In this document: in pieces, positions 1 through 8,566 of the stretch
Numbering within the stretch: the stretch's first letter is position 1
How the letters are laid out: the number at the start of each line of letters is the position of its first letter
Assembly: GCA_900319485.1 (NCBI GenBank)
Contig: ONOQ01000018.1
Span: 1 to 48,575, forward strand
Source of the DNA: an uncultured Bacteroidales bacterium
GTDB taxonomy: Bacteria > Bacteroidota > Bacteroidia > Bacteroidales > UBA932
DNA: 48,575 bases
Direction of reading: 5' to 3'
Program-made: the position numbers and the translations under genes
The notes under the pieces: model-generated
The model's database searches: none
What the model saw: the letters and a program-made list of their open reading frames with translations, nothing else
Told to the model about the DNA's origin: nothing

Positions 1-1
1 C

Positions 2-370
2 CGCGCCCTGCTTCAGCCTATGCTCCTCAAGAAGTTCGGCAGGATTATCAACGTGGCATCCCTCAGTGGCCTCAAGGGCCTGCCGGGCCAAACCAACTAC
101 TCTGCAGCAAAGGGCGGTATGATTGCCGCCACAAAGGCCCTGGCGCAGGAAGTTGCGCGTAAGAAAGTTACCGTGAACTGCGTGGCGCCCGGATTCATCC
201 GCACGGATATGGTGGAAGGGCTGGATGAGGCCGCCCTCAAAAAGGACATTCCTGCAGCACGCTTTGGAGAACCGGAGGAAGTTGCCGCGCTGGTTGGCTT
301 CCTCGCATCGGCCGATGCCGGCTACATCAACGGAGAAACCATCTCCATCAACGGCGGACTCTACACTTAA
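2..370 (+). CDS. fabG: FabG-like short-chain dehydrogenase/reductase (3' end only)
   Basis: This is the C-terminal half (122 residues) of a short-chain dehydrogenase, most likely 3-oxoacyl-[acyl-carrier-protein] reductase, the NADPH-dependent ketoreductase of type II fatty acid synthesis in the cytoplasm. The catalytic serine lies in the INVASLSG segment. The YxxxK pair is in NYSAAKGG, thirteen residues after the serine, as in FabG. The proline-glycine turn VAPGFIRTDM and the C-terminal signature INGETISINGG are also present. The N-terminal Rossmann glycine motif lies before the left edge, so the reading frame enters the window open at base 2; the first ATG at base 20 is internal. Other SDR enzymes share these motifs, so the substrate is inferred from similarity to FabG rather than proven. 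Confidence 0.85.
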   Translation, partial: RALLQPMLLKKFGRIINVASLSGLKGLPGQTNYSAAKGGMIAATKALAQEVARKKVTVNCVAPGFIRTDMVEGLDEAALKKDIPAARFGEPEEVAALVGFLASADAGYINGETISINGGLYT

Positions 371-538
371 TTGTTTCGCTTATCCCCAAGCACGGCGTGA
401 AATGAGTTTTGGGCCGATTTTTATTGTGGCCGCGTGCTGGAGCATCCGTTGAAGACCGGAATTGCGGGTTTCCGGTCCTCATCACGTGCTGGAGTACGGG
501 CGGAACGTTGCCGACAGGGCGCCGGTGCGGTGAAAAGA
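371..538. other. Intergenic region between convergent genes, with short repeats
   Basis: This 168-base gap between two convergent genes holds no convincing gene. It contains an 8-base perfect inverted repeat (GACCGGAA at 454-461 and TTCCGGTC at 470-477). Two copies of CGTGCTGGAG, at 433-442 and 485-494, flank that hairpin. Neither arm is followed by a clear run of T, so I do not call a terminator. Confidence 0.5.
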
Positions 539-1738
539 CTACACTTCCCGGTGATTGTAGGCCTTAAGGGCGCCGCGGAGGAGCATCAGGCTGCGCTGGA
601 GGTCTTCACGGCACAGGACGTAGGCAAGGCGAACCTGGTTTCGGCCAAGGTCCGGGTTGCGGTAGAAGCCGGCGGCGGGGGCCATCATAACGGTTTCTCC
701 GTCCATACGGAAGTCCGTTAGGCACCAGCGGCAGAAATCCTCTGCATCGGCCACAGGAAGGCTGGCGACGGTATAGAACGCGCCGTGGGGCATGGGGGAG
801 AAAACTCCCGGAATGCTGTTGAGGCCCTTTATGAAGAAATCCCTCCTGGACTTGTACTCATTGTAACTTTCGCGTGAATACTCCTCGGTGCCTTCAATTG
901 ATGCCTCGGCCACAATCTGGCCAAGGAGGGGCGGGCTCAGGCGGGCCTGGCAGTATTTCATCACGGTGTCATAGACAAGGCGGTTCTTTGTCACTATCAT
1001 ACCTATACGGATACCGCACTCGGAGTAACGCTTGCTCACTGAATCGATGAGGATGGCGTTGTCCGGGATTCCAAGGCTCATTACGCTCACATAGGGCTCG
1101 TCCGTGTACACGAACTCACGGTAAACCTCGTCGGAAATCAGGTAGAGGTCATACTTGAGGACCAGTTCCTTGATCTTCCGGAGGTCTTCCGGGGAATAGA
1201 CGGCGCCTGTCGGGTTACCGGGATTGCAAAGAAGTATTGCGCGTGTCTTAGGCGTAATGACCTCTTCGAAAGCCTCCATCGGGGGCAGTTTGAAGCCGTC
1301 CTCAATATATGAAGTGACGGTTTTCACAACAATTCCGGCAGTGACGGCAAAGGAGATGTAGTTGGCGTAGCCTGGCTCCACCATAATCATTTCGTCGCCG
1401 GGGTTCATACACGCAAGGAACGTCAGAAGGATACCCTCGGAGCCGCCTGCCGTAACGATTATGTTTTCCGGTACAATGTCATTGATCCCGAACTTGGCAT
1501 AGTATCCAACCAGTTTTTCCCTCAGGCCGATAAAACCCTCCGATGGACTGTACTCCAGCGTTTTGCGGTCAATCTGCTTAAGGGCATCCAGGGCCTTCTG
1601 CGGGGTGGGCAGATCCGGCTGGCCGATATTGAGGTGATACACTTTCACGCCCTGACGTTTGGCTTCATTTGCCAGCGGGGCGAGTTTACGTATGGGTGAC
1701 GACGGCATCTCAAGGCCGCGGCGTGATATCTTTGGCAT
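539..1738 (-). CDS. PLP-dependent class I/II aminotransferase
   Basis: This is a 399-residue fold-type I pyridoxal-phosphate aminotransferase of the aspartate/aromatic aminotransferase group, acting in the cytoplasm on amino acids and 2-oxo acids. Visible landmarks are LNIGQPDLPTP near the N terminus, TAGGSEG for cofactor phosphate binding, the CNPGNPTGAVYSPEDL segment, SDEVYREFVY with the aspartate that contacts the pyridine nitrogen, DSVSKRYSECGIRIG with the Schiff-base lysine, and NQVRLAYV with the carboxylate-binding arginine. The length is normal for the family. It ends five bases after the ROK regulator stops, so the two are probably one transcript. The amino acid it acts on cannot be read from the sequence. 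Confidence 0.9.
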   Translation of the reverse strand: MPKISRRGLEMPSSPIRKLAPLANEAKRQGVKVYHLNIGQPDLPTPQKALDALKQIDRKTLEYSPSEGFIGLREKLVGYYAKFGINDIVPENIIVTAGGSEGILLTFLACMNPGDEMIMVEPGYANYISFAVTAGIVVKTVTSYIEDGFKLPPMEAFEEVITPKTRAILLCNPGNPTGAVYSPEDLRKIKELVLKYDLYLISDEVYREFVYTDEPYVSVMSLGIPDNAILIDSVSKRYSECGIRIGMIVTKNRLVYDTVMKYCQARLSPPLLGQIVAEASIEGTEEYSRESYNEYKSRRDFFIKGLNSIPGVFSPMPHGAFYTVASLPVADAEDFCRWCLTDFRMDGETVMMAPAAGFYRNPDLGRNQVRLAYVLCREDLQRSLMLLRGALKAYNHREV

Positions 1739-1743
1739 AGCGT

Positions 1744-2946
1744 TTACAGGATTCCGAGCATACGGCTCCGGACAAGGAGGGCGGCTCCGGTGGGAGCGGC
1801 CTTCTGGCGGAGTTGGGTGAGTTTTATGGATGTGTCTTTATTGGCAATGTTGAGGACGTGGCGCTTGATGGCGGTGCGGATGGGGAGCATCAGGTAATCT
1901 CCCGCCGCAACCGCAACCTTTCCGCCGATAACCACCAGTTCCGGGTTGAAGATGTTGATAAGGCCCGCAAGGCCGCGGCCGAGGTTGAGGCCCAGTTTCT
2001 CAACCACTTCAATCGCAAGGCTGTCCTCGTTTTTGATGGCCTCGAAGATGTCGTTGAGGTTAACCTTTCCATCGGCCTTGAATTTGGCCGCAAGGGAAGA
2101 TGCCCTTCCGCCCTGGAGTTTCTCCACCATCTTCCTCACGAGCGCGCTTCCGGAGGCGCCGGTTTCCAGGCAGCCAACCTTTCCGCACCGGCACATTATG
2201 CCGTTGTCGAGGAGAGGGAAGTGGCCGAATTCGCCGCTGTATCCGGAGGTTCCGCAGTAGAGGACTCCGCCAAGGATCATTCCCATTCCAAGACCCCAAC
2301 TGACGTTCACATAGAGCATATTCTTCTCCTTCAGGCCGCCGCCGAGGTACTCTCCGTAGGTCATTGCGCGGGAGTCATTTTCCAGCACCACGTGCAGGTT
2401 GAGGTCTTCCTGGAGGATCTGGGTGATGGGGCGTTTGTCGTCGAAGGAATACAGGTTGGAGTAGCCGGTGACGGGGTTTACGCGCCCCGGGATGCTTACT
2501 CCAAGACCCATGAGTTTACTCCACGGGATGTCTGTCCCGCTCATGAAGTCACGGATGGATGCCGCCAGCCTGTGGACGGATTCCTCATTGGCCTCAAGGC
2601 TCATGGGGATGTCGTCCTTGAACACCTTCAGGCCGCCCTTGAAGTCCGTTATGGCCATACTGGCGTGGGAATTACGGATGTCCACGCCCATAAAAAAGCC
2701 GGCCTCCGGGTTGAGACCATAGATTGAAGGACGCCTGCCGCCGGAGGTGCCGGACTTCCCGAGGTCCACCATAAAGCCCTCTTCCATCAGTTCTCCGATG
2801 AGTTTGGTGGCGGTGGGTACGGATGCGCCTATGGCTTCGCTGATGGCCGATATGCTGTGTTCTCCGTGCTCTATGCAGAGATAGAGTATTTGTTTCTTAA
2901 GAAGGGAGTTCTTTGTATCTTTTTTCTCCAGGAACGTCTCTCTCAT
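1744..2946 (-). CDS. ROK-family transcriptional regulator (NagC/XylR type)
   Basis: This 400-residue protein joins an N-terminal winged helix-turn-helix (about residues 15-70, with SISAISEAIGASVPTATKL) to a ROK sugar-kinase-like domain. The ROK half has the ExGH motif in GYSGEFGHFPL and the zinc signature CRCGKVGCLE. The kinase phosphate loop, GVDIRNSHASM, is degenerate compared with the GGT loop of true glucokinases, which fits a repressor sensing a sugar or sugar phosphate. A TAnnTTTG box on the minus strand (2969-2976) lies about 22 bases before the start codon. It is the first gene of a two-gene unit with the aminotransferase, and its target genes are not evident here. Confidence 0.87.
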   Translation of the reverse strand: MRETFLEKKDTKNSLLKKQILYLCIEHGEHSISAISEAIGASVPTATKLIGELMEEGFMVDLGKSGTSGGRRPSIYGLNPEAGFFMGVDIRNSHASMAITDFKGGLKVFKDDIPMSLEANEESVHRLAASIRDFMSGTDIPWSKLMGLGVSIPGRVNPVTGYSNLYSFDDKRPITQILQEDLNLHVVLENDSRAMTYGEYLGGGLKEKNMLYVNVSWGLGMGMILGGVLYCGTSGYSGEFGHFPLLDNGIMCRCGKVGCLETGASGSALVRKMVEKLQGGRASSLAAKFKADGKVNLNDIFEAIKNEDSLAIEVVEKLGLNLGRGLAGLINIFNPELVVIGGKVAVAAGDYLMLPIRTAIKRHVLNIANKDTSIKLTQLRQKAAPTGAALLVRSRMLGIL

Positions 2947-2968
2947 AGCCTAAAATTTATTAATCACG

Positions 2969-2976
2969 CAAATATA
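2969..2976 (-). promoter_or_regulatory. Bacteroidota -7 box for the ROK regulator
   Basis: The minus strand reads TATATTTG, a perfect TAnnTTTG box, 22 bases upstream of the ROK start codon. The region upstream of it is T-rich but lacks a clean TTTG -33 element. Confidence 0.6.
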
Positions 2977-3016
2977 AGAAAAATTTTTTAAAAATAACGA
3001 TTAGAGAAAAAATATG

Positions 3017-3024
3017 TATCTTTG
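3017..3024 (+). promoter_or_regulatory. Bacteroidota -7 box for the sensor-trkH operon
   Basis: TATCTTTG matches TAnnTTTG and ends nine bases before the ATG at 3034. The untranslated leader must be extremely short if this start codon is used. Confidence 0.6.
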
Positions 3025-3033
3025 TAACCTATT

Positions 3034-3852
3034 ATGTTTGTGAAACTGAAAAACTGGCTGCGGGAATACCGCCTCTCCCTTAGGATGAAAATGACGCTGT
3101 CTTTCAGCGCCATAGCCGTTGTGCTCCTGATGTCAAGCGTCATCTCTATCCTGGAGTACAGGCATATGTCCAACTACGTCTCCACTATGATCGCCCGTGA
3201 CATCCGGAACATCCACGTCACCCAGAATATGGTGGACGCCGTGGACGCCTACAACCTCAGGATGCTGGCGGTGATAGGCGACGACGGCCTGAACTCCCTG
3301 CCGGATTTCAACCGTACGGAGTTCCTAAGTTACTGCGACTCCCTCCGCCAGTCTTTCGTGGCGGGTCCCCTGGCCGATTCCGTGGTGTACGCATATTCGG
3401 CCTATATGCTGGCCTCCCTGGAACTGGAGGATGTCCTGGAATCCAATTTCATAGACTCCCGTGACTGGTACTTCAACCGCCTCCAGCCCATCTTCGGCCG
3501 TATGAGGGGGTATCTGGATAAACTCAGCGGCGCAATGTACGCGGAACTACAGGAGAATTCCGCCAACTTTGACAGAGGCTTTTACCGCAGCATCATCCCC
3601 GGGGCCGTGGCGGTATCCGTAGCCATCCTCCTGGTGTTTATGCTCCTGTTCTACATTATGGTATACTATGTGGGGCCCATATACCGTATGCGGGACGGCC
3701 TCAAGGACTTCCTGCAGTTCCGTCACCGCTACACCTATGAGTTTGACAACAGTGACCAACTTGGGCAACTGAACGAATCCATAACCAACCTCACGGAAGA
3801 AAACCGCAACCTCAGGCGGCGCATCTCTGAAATGAAGGAAAGCGGCAAATGA
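3034..3852 (+). CDS. Sensor-like two-TM protein with HAMP-like linker, no output domain
   Basis: I do not recognise a named family. The 272-residue protein has a short basic N terminus and a first membrane helix at about residues 20-41. A roughly 145-residue, mostly helical extracytoplasmic domain follows, then a second membrane helix (about 187-211). A HAMP-like region (YYVGPIYRMRDGLKDFL onward) runs into a charged coiled coil that ends at residue 272. This is the input half of a histidine kinase or chemoreceptor, but there is no H-box, ATPase, cyclase or methyl-accepting domain. The stop overlaps the trkH start by four bases (ATGA), so the two are translationally coupled. I infer a role in regulating or supporting TrkH. 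An alternative start is the ATG at 3085. Confidence 0.8.
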   Translation: MFVKLKNWLREYRLSLRMKMTLSFSAIAVVLLMSSVISILEYRHMSNYVSTMIARDIRNIHVTQNMVDAVDAYNLRMLAVIGDDGLNSLPDFNRTEFLSYCDSLRQSFVAGPLADSVVYAYSAYMLASLELEDVLESNFIDSRDWYFNRLQPIFGRMRGYLDKLSGAMYAELQENSANFDRGFYRSIIPGAVAVSVAILLVFMLLFYIMVYYVGPIYRMRDGLKDFLQFRHRYTYEFDNSDQLGQLNESITNLTEENRNLRRRISEMKESGK

Positions 3853-5303
3853 ACCTGAAGGTAATATCCAGGAACGTCGGCATCGCGCTTCTTGTGAGCG
3901 CGCTGTTTATGCTGATGTCCGTGTTTGTATCCCTTGCAAACGGTCAGGACAGCGCCCTGGCGCCACTTCTAATCAGTTTTACCATCACCTTTGCGGTTGG
4001 CGTCTTCCCCTTCATCTTCGTAAGGAAAACCCCTCACATAAGCCTTAAGGACGGCTACTGGATCATCTTCCTTTCCTGGCTCCTGTCCTTCGTGTTCGGC
4101 TCCCTGCCTTATGCCCTGTGGGGCGGCCCCTTCACGGTTGTGAACGCCTGGTTCGAGAGCGTATCCGGCTTCACCACCACCGGCGCCACCATCCTGGAAG
4201 ACGTTGAGGCCCTTCCAAAGAGCCTTGTCTTCTGGAGGGCTTCCACGCATTTTATCGGCGGATTGGGAGTGGTGGTGTTCCTCCTCCTTATCATCCCCAC
4301 GTCTTCCCCGGTGCGCCTCAGGCTCACCAATATGGAACTGTCGTCGCTTTCCCGGGACGACTACCGGACACGCGTAAACAAAACCGTCTCCATCTTTGCG
4401 TGGGTTTATATCGGCATATGCGTTGCGGCGTTTGTGGCGTATCTCCTTTGCGGAATGTCGGCCTTCGACGCAATCTGCCACGCCTTCAGCGTGTGCGCCT
4501 GCGGCGGGTTCTCCTCCAAGAACCTTTCCATAGGGGCTTTCAGCGGCGGGGCCATCCCCATAGTCACCATATTGTTTATGTTCCTGGCCTCCATCCACTT
4601 CGGAATCATATACGTGGTGATTGTGACGCGCTCCCTGAAGCCGCTCAGGAATGCAGTCCTGCGCTTTTATGTGACGGGGCTTGTGGTGGTTTCCATTGTG
4701 GCTTCAATCGGCCTCAAGTACTCTGACCTGGGTCTTTCCTGGGGAAAGGCATTCCTGGACGGCACTTTCCATGTGGTGAGTTACGCTTCCACAACGGGCT
4801 TTGGCTTAAGTGACAACTCCCTTTGGCCGGTGCTGCCGTGCTTTATGCTCATCCTTGTGAGCCTTGTGTGCGGATGCGCGGGTTCCACAACCGGCGGCCT
4901 CAAGGTAGACCGCGTGATGGTGCTTTTCAAGGCCGTCCATATGCAGAACCTCAAAACCCTCAATCCTTCCTCAATCTTCGAGGTAAGGATGGGCCGACGC
5001 ATCCTCCACGACGAAGATATCTATCCCCAGGTGCTCTATATGGCGCTTTTCTTCCTTCTCATAGGCTTCTCAACAGTGCTGTGCCTCCTTCTCGGAGACC
5101 CCAACAACCACGCTCTTCTGGGGTCCCTCGCAAGCCTTACCAACGTGGGGCCTTCGCTTGGGAGCATAGGCTCTATGGGAAACTATAACGCTGAGCCATC
5201 GGCCCTTAAATTCGTTTTTTCCGCCGATATGTTCCTTGGCCGCGTGGAGATCTATCCGGTCCTGGCGGTCCTTTCCAGCATTATCAACCCCAAGTCAAAG
5301 TGA
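3849..5303 (+). CDS. trkH: TrkH-family potassium uptake protein
   Basis: This is the 484-residue pore-forming subunit of a Trk/Ktr potassium transporter in the inner membrane. All four selectivity-filter repeats are visible, each centred on a conserved glycine: SGFTTTGATIL, CACGGFSSKN, SYASTTGFGLSD and LTNVGPSLGSIG. GCAGSTTGGLKVDR and GGLGVVVF are further family signatures. The length equals the usual TrkH. No cytoplasmic TrkA/KtrA gating subunit is encoded beside it, which leaves the overlapping upstream sensor-like gene as the only obvious partner. The next gene starts inside its stop codon (TGATG). Confidence 0.95.
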   Translation: MNLKVISRNVGIALLVSALFMLMSVFVSLANGQDSALAPLLISFTITFAVGVFPFIFVRKTPHISLKDGYWIIFLSWLLSFVFGSLPYALWGGPFTVVNAWFESVSGFTTTGATILEDVEALPKSLVFWRASTHFIGGLGVVVFLLLIIPTSSPVRLRLTNMELSSLSRDDYRTRVNKTVSIFAWVYIGICVAAFVAYLLCGMSAFDAICHAFSVCACGGFSSKNLSIGAFSGGAIPIVTILFMFLASIHFGIIYVVIVTRSLKPLRNAVLRFYVTGLVVVSIVASIGLKYSDLGLSWGKAFLDGTFHVVSYASTTGFGLSDNSLWPVLPCFMLILVSLVCGCAGSTTGGLKVDRVMVLFKAVHMQNLKTLNPSSIFEVRMGRRILHDEDIYPQVLYMALFFLLIGFSTVLCLLLGDPNNHALLGSLASLTNVGPSLGSIGSMGNYNAEPSALKFVFSADMFLGRVEIYPVLAVLSSIINPKSK

Positions 5304-6727
5304 TGCTCACAAGGGAGGGGTTTCTTAATGACGCTTTTCTCCGCTGGTTCCCATACGAGCCAACGCCCTGCCAGTATGCCCTGCTGCAGAAAGTGGCGTC
5401 TTTCCTTACGTCCGACGACGGCGATATACTGGTGGTGAACGGCTATGCGGGAACGGGTAAGACCGCAGCCCTGGCATCTGTGATAAACGCCCTCACGGAC
5501 CTTGAAGTGAAGTGCGTCCTGCTGGCGCCTACGGGCCGCTCGGCAAAAGTGCTGTCTTCCTATGCGGGGCGTCCCGCCTCCACCATCCACAAGCACATCT
5601 ACAGGCAGAAATCCTTCGGAAGTGACGGCTTCGGGCAGTTTTCCCTTATGCCCAACAAGTCCAGGAACACGCTTTTCATAGTGGACGAGGTCTCCCTTAT
5701 AGGGATAGAGGCAGGGGAGAAGGGATTGGCATTCGGGTCAGGAAACCTGCTGGAAGACCTTGTGGCTTTTGTCCGCTCCGGGGTAGACTGCCGCCTCATC
5801 CTGGTTGGAGACAACGCCCAGTTGCCGCCGGTGGGCCTTGACGCGTCGCCCGCCCTGAGTCCGGAATATATGGCCGGGATCGGCGGGGTGTCGTTCGCAA
5901 CGCTCACAACCGTGGTGAGGCAGGGGGAGGGCTCCGGCATCCTTGTGAACGCCACCCGCCTGAGGGAAAAACTGGCCCAGGGGGAGGACCCTATCGGCCT
6001 AGATGAACTTGGCCTTGTGACAAAGGGCTTCCCGGACATAGAGAGCATCACCGGCAGCGAACTTCTGGATGCCCTCTCCGATTCCTACGGCAAGTTCGGG
6101 GAGGATGAAGTGGCGGTTTTATGCCGGTCCAACAAGCGGGCAGTGCGCTACAACGCCGGCATCCGCGCCCAGGTGCTGTACCGGGAGGAGCAACTGGTGA
6201 GGGGAGACAAACTGATGGTGGTGAAAAATCACTATCTGGAGGGCCTGGAAGGCACGGATTACATAGCCAACGGAGACATAGTGCGCCTTATGAGGATACG
6301 CCATTTCGAGGAACGTTACGGCCTTCATTTTGCCGATGCAACCCTTTCGCTGCCGGATTACGGCAATCAGGAAATAACCTCCAAGGTGCTTCTGGACACG
6401 CTTTCGTCGGAATCGGCCTCCCTTACCTACGACCAGTCCAATGCCCTGTATCAGGGAGTTCTGGCCGATTATTCCCACCTCACCACCAAAAAGAAGCGCT
6501 ACGATGCAGTGAGGGAAGACCCCTACTACAACGCCATCCAACTCAAATATGCCAGCGCAATAACCTGCCACAAGGCCCAGGGCGGGCAGTGGCAGTGCGT
6601 GTTTGTGGATAATCCAATCTGGCAGGATTTCCTGTCGGCCGATGACCTTAAATGGCTCTACACGGCCTTCACCCGCGCGGTGGATAAACTCTATCTTGTG
6701 AATTTTCCGTCCTCGCTCATCAGGTAG
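5303..6727 (+). CDS. RecD-like superfamily 1 DNA helicase
   Basis: This 474-residue ATP-dependent helicase belongs to the RecD/TraA-like SF1B group. Motifs in order are Walker A GYAGTGKTAAL (about residue 50), Walker B VDEVSLI, motif III LVGDNAQLPPVG, CRSNKRAVRYN, motif V ITCHKAQGGQW and motif VI YTAFTRAVDKLYLV. The C-terminal UvrD_C_2-type domain is therefore complete. I chose the ATG at 5303, which shares bases with the trkH stop; a GTG three bases earlier is possible. RecB and RecC partners are absent, so it probably acts alone or with other repair proteins. Its last 37 bases overlap, tail to tail, the peptidase gene on the other strand. Confidence 0.9.
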   Translation: MLTREGFLNDAFLRWFPYEPTPCQYALLQKVASFLTSDDGDILVVNGYAGTGKTAALASVINALTDLEVKCVLLAPTGRSAKVLSSYAGRPASTIHKHIYRQKSFGSDGFGQFSLMPNKSRNTLFIVDEVSLIGIEAGEKGLAFGSGNLLEDLVAFVRSGVDCRLILVGDNAQLPPVGLDASPALSPEYMAGIGGVSFATLTTVVRQGEGSGILVNATRLREKLAQGEDPIGLDELGLVTKGFPDIESITGSELLDALSDSYGKFGEDEVAVLCRSNKRAVRYNAGIRAQVLYREEQLVRGDKLMVVKNHYLEGLEGTDYIANGDIVRLMRIRHFEERYGLHFADATLSLPDYGNQEITSKVLLDTLSSESASLTYDQSNALYQGVLADYSHLTTKKKRYDAVREDPYYNAIQLKYASAITCHKAQGGQWQCVFVDNPIWQDFLSADDLKWLYTAFTRAVDKLYLVNFPSSLIR

Positions 6728-8532
6728 CGAAGCCAGAACTCCCGGCTGGCCTTGGTGTCGTGGGCGCCCTGGTAGCCGCGGTAGCCGTGCATTCCGTCAG
6801 GGTAGATCATGAATTCAAAGGCCGATCCCTGCCTCTGGAGCACGTCCATCAGTTGCAGGGTGTTCTGGAAATGGACGTTGTCGTCGCCGGTGCCGTGGGT
6901 GAGTTTAAGCATCACCTTATCTGAGCCGTACACCCCGGGATAGTCTTTCACACGGCGTATTACGGCGGTGTCGTTATAGCCGTCGGGGTTGTCCTGAGGA
7001 GTGGACATGAAACGCTCCGTGTAGTGGGTGTCGTATAGAGTCCAGTCATAGACGCCGCCTCCCGCAATGCCGTAAGGATAGTAATCGGAGGCAGTTGTAA
7101 CAAGGAGAGTTGTCATAGTGCCGCCAAAACTGAAGCCTTCCACGCCAATCTTATCGGCCTTTACGTAAGGGAGGCTACGGAGCCATTTTGCCCACTCGAT
7201 GAAGTCACTTACCTCCACCGTTCCAAGGCGCTTATAGATGGCGTCAAGGCCTTCACGACCGTTGTGGCCGGCGGCGCGGCAGTCTGCAATCAGTTCTATG
7301 ATTCCGTTTTCGCGGAACCACTGGTAGCGGGATGGATTAATCCAGCGGTCGTGGACCATGGGGGTATCCGGGCCTCCGTAAATGTCCACGTGGACGGGGT
7401 ATTGCTTTTCCGGGTCAAAGCCTTCCGGGTAGATGATCACTCCGGGGAGTTCCAGACCGTCCACGGTAATGCTTACAAGTTCTCCCGTGCCTTCCGCGGC
7501 GGCCGCATCACCTCCATCAAGGACCTTGTACTTGCCCTTGAGGTCATATTCCCTGGTTTGCCAAGGCGTTTTGAGGTTGGATTCCATGGTTTTGAAGTGC
7601 TTGCCGTCCTCCGTGAATTCGGCTGCCAAAACATTCATGGTAAGGTCTGAAAGGGGTGTAATCTTTCCCTTCTTTGTAACCTTGTAAACGTTTTTCCTTA
7701 CGTGGGAATCACGCTCTGCAATGAAATACACCGTGCCGTTTTTATCGGCCTTAAGAAGCTGGATTCTCCAGTTGGGGCCGTCCGTAAGACGTTTAAGGGT
7801 AAGGCCGTCGTAACTTAGGAAGTAGATCTGCTGCCAGCCGGTCTCAAAACTGCGGACCATATAGAGGCCTTTGTCCGTAAAGAGCATCCCCTCAATCCAG
7901 TCCAGCCAGGTTGGAACCTCCTCGTGGTAGATCTGCCTCTTAGAGCCGTCCTCTGACTTTACGGCATAAAGGTCCAGGGTGTTCTGGATGCGGGGCTCTC
8001 GGGAAACGTAGAGAGTTTTGCTGTCAGCGCCCCAGAAAGGCGTCCCGAAGTATTGGTCCTCCTTCTCGTCAAAATCGGCCCAGACCACGGAGCCGCCGTT
8101 TACACTTGCAAAGCCGATGCGTACCTCCGGATTGCGCTCCCCGGCCTTGGGATAATGAGTGCGGCGGAGAGTTCCATCCTGGCCGAATGGCGAATAGATG
8201 GGAAACATGGGCACCAGGGTGTCGTCAAAGCGGTAGAACGCTATGGTCCTGGAGTCAGGGCTCCACCAGAAGGCGCGGTATTTTGAAGGCCTCCCGAAGA
8301 TCTCCTCATAATACACCCAGCTGGCGTATCCGTTCATTATGGTCTCCGTTCCGTCAGTTGTAAGACGCGTTTCCTCTCCGGATGCCACGTTCTTTACCCA
8401 GAGGTCATTGTCACGGGTGAATGCAACGAAAGTGGAGTCCGGGCTGAAAGTGGGGTTGAGGTCTTCAGCGGCGGCAGTGATGGCGGTCAATGCCCCCATT
8501 ATTGCCGATATCAGTAATAGTTTCATCTTCAT
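6691..8532 (-). CDS. S9B dipeptidyl-peptidase-IV-like serine peptidase, short N terminus
   Basis: This is a 613-residue exported prolyl-type peptidase that removes dipeptides from peptide N termini, presumably in the periplasm. A signal peptide (MKMKLLLISAIMGALTAITA) follows the ATG at 8532; an upstream TTG-type start at 8550 would put six odd residues in front of it. Beta-propeller blades with NPTFSPDS and FWWSPDSRT lead into the alpha/beta hydrolase domain. The nucleophile is in GVEGFSFGGTM, the aspartate in GTGDDNVHF and the histidine in PDGMHGYRG. Typical bacterial DPP IV proteins exceed 700 residues, and about 80-100 residues before the first propeller blade seem to be missing here. The catalytic set is intact, so activity is plausible. 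Confidence 0.88.
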   Translation of the reverse strand: MKMKLLLISAIMGALTAITAAAEDLNPTFSPDSTFVAFTRDNDLWVKNVASGEETRLTTDGTETIMNGYASWVYYEEIFGRPSKYRAFWWSPDSRTIAFYRFDDTLVPMFPIYSPFGQDGTLRRTHYPKAGERNPEVRIGFASVNGGSVVWADFDEKEDQYFGTPFWGADSKTLYVSREPRIQNTLDLYAVKSEDGSKRQIYHEEVPTWLDWIEGMLFTDKGLYMVRSFETGWQQIYFLSYDGLTLKRLTDGPNWRIQLLKADKNGTVYFIAERDSHVRKNVYKVTKKGKITPLSDLTMNVLAAEFTEDGKHFKTMESNLKTPWQTREYDLKGKYKVLDGGDAAAAEGTGELVSITVDGLELPGVIIYPEGFDPEKQYPVHVDIYGGPDTPMVHDRWINPSRYQWFRENGIIELIADCRAAGHNGREGLDAIYKRLGTVEVSDFIEWAKWLRSLPYVKADKIGVEGFSFGGTMTTLLVTTASDYYPYGIAGGGVYDWTLYDTHYTERFMSTPQDNPDGYNDTAVIRRVKDYPGVYGSDKVMLKLTHGTGDDNVHFQNTLQLMDVLQRQGSAFEFMIYPDGMHGYRGYQGAHDTKASREFWLRYLMSEDGKFTR

Positions 8533-8537
8533 AGCCG

Positions 8538-8545
8538 TAAAGATA
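8538..8545 (-). promoter_or_regulatory. Probable -7 box for the peptidase gene
   Basis: The minus strand reads TATCTTTA, one mismatch from TAnnTTTG, and ends only five bases before the ATG at 8532. It faces away from the plus-strand box at 8559-8566, just 13 bases away. Confidence 0.4.
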
Positions 8546-8558
8546 AGCAATAATTTTG

Positions 8559-8566
8559 TATTTTTG
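8559..8566 (+). promoter_or_regulatory. -7 box for the HsdR_N-type gene
   Basis: TATTTTTG is a perfect TAnnTTTG match that ends four bases before the ATG at 8571. A transcript starting the usual few bases downstream of this box would be leaderless or nearly so. Confidence 0.55.

Noticed and set aside
1813-2727. 304-codon plus-strand frame across the ROK gene
   Set aside because: The antisense protein has no recognisable domain, while the minus strand shows complete ROK motifs.
3034-3852. Complete histidine kinase before trkH
   Set aside because: The protein ends after the coiled coil, and no H-box or ATPase motifs occur in any frame before trkH.
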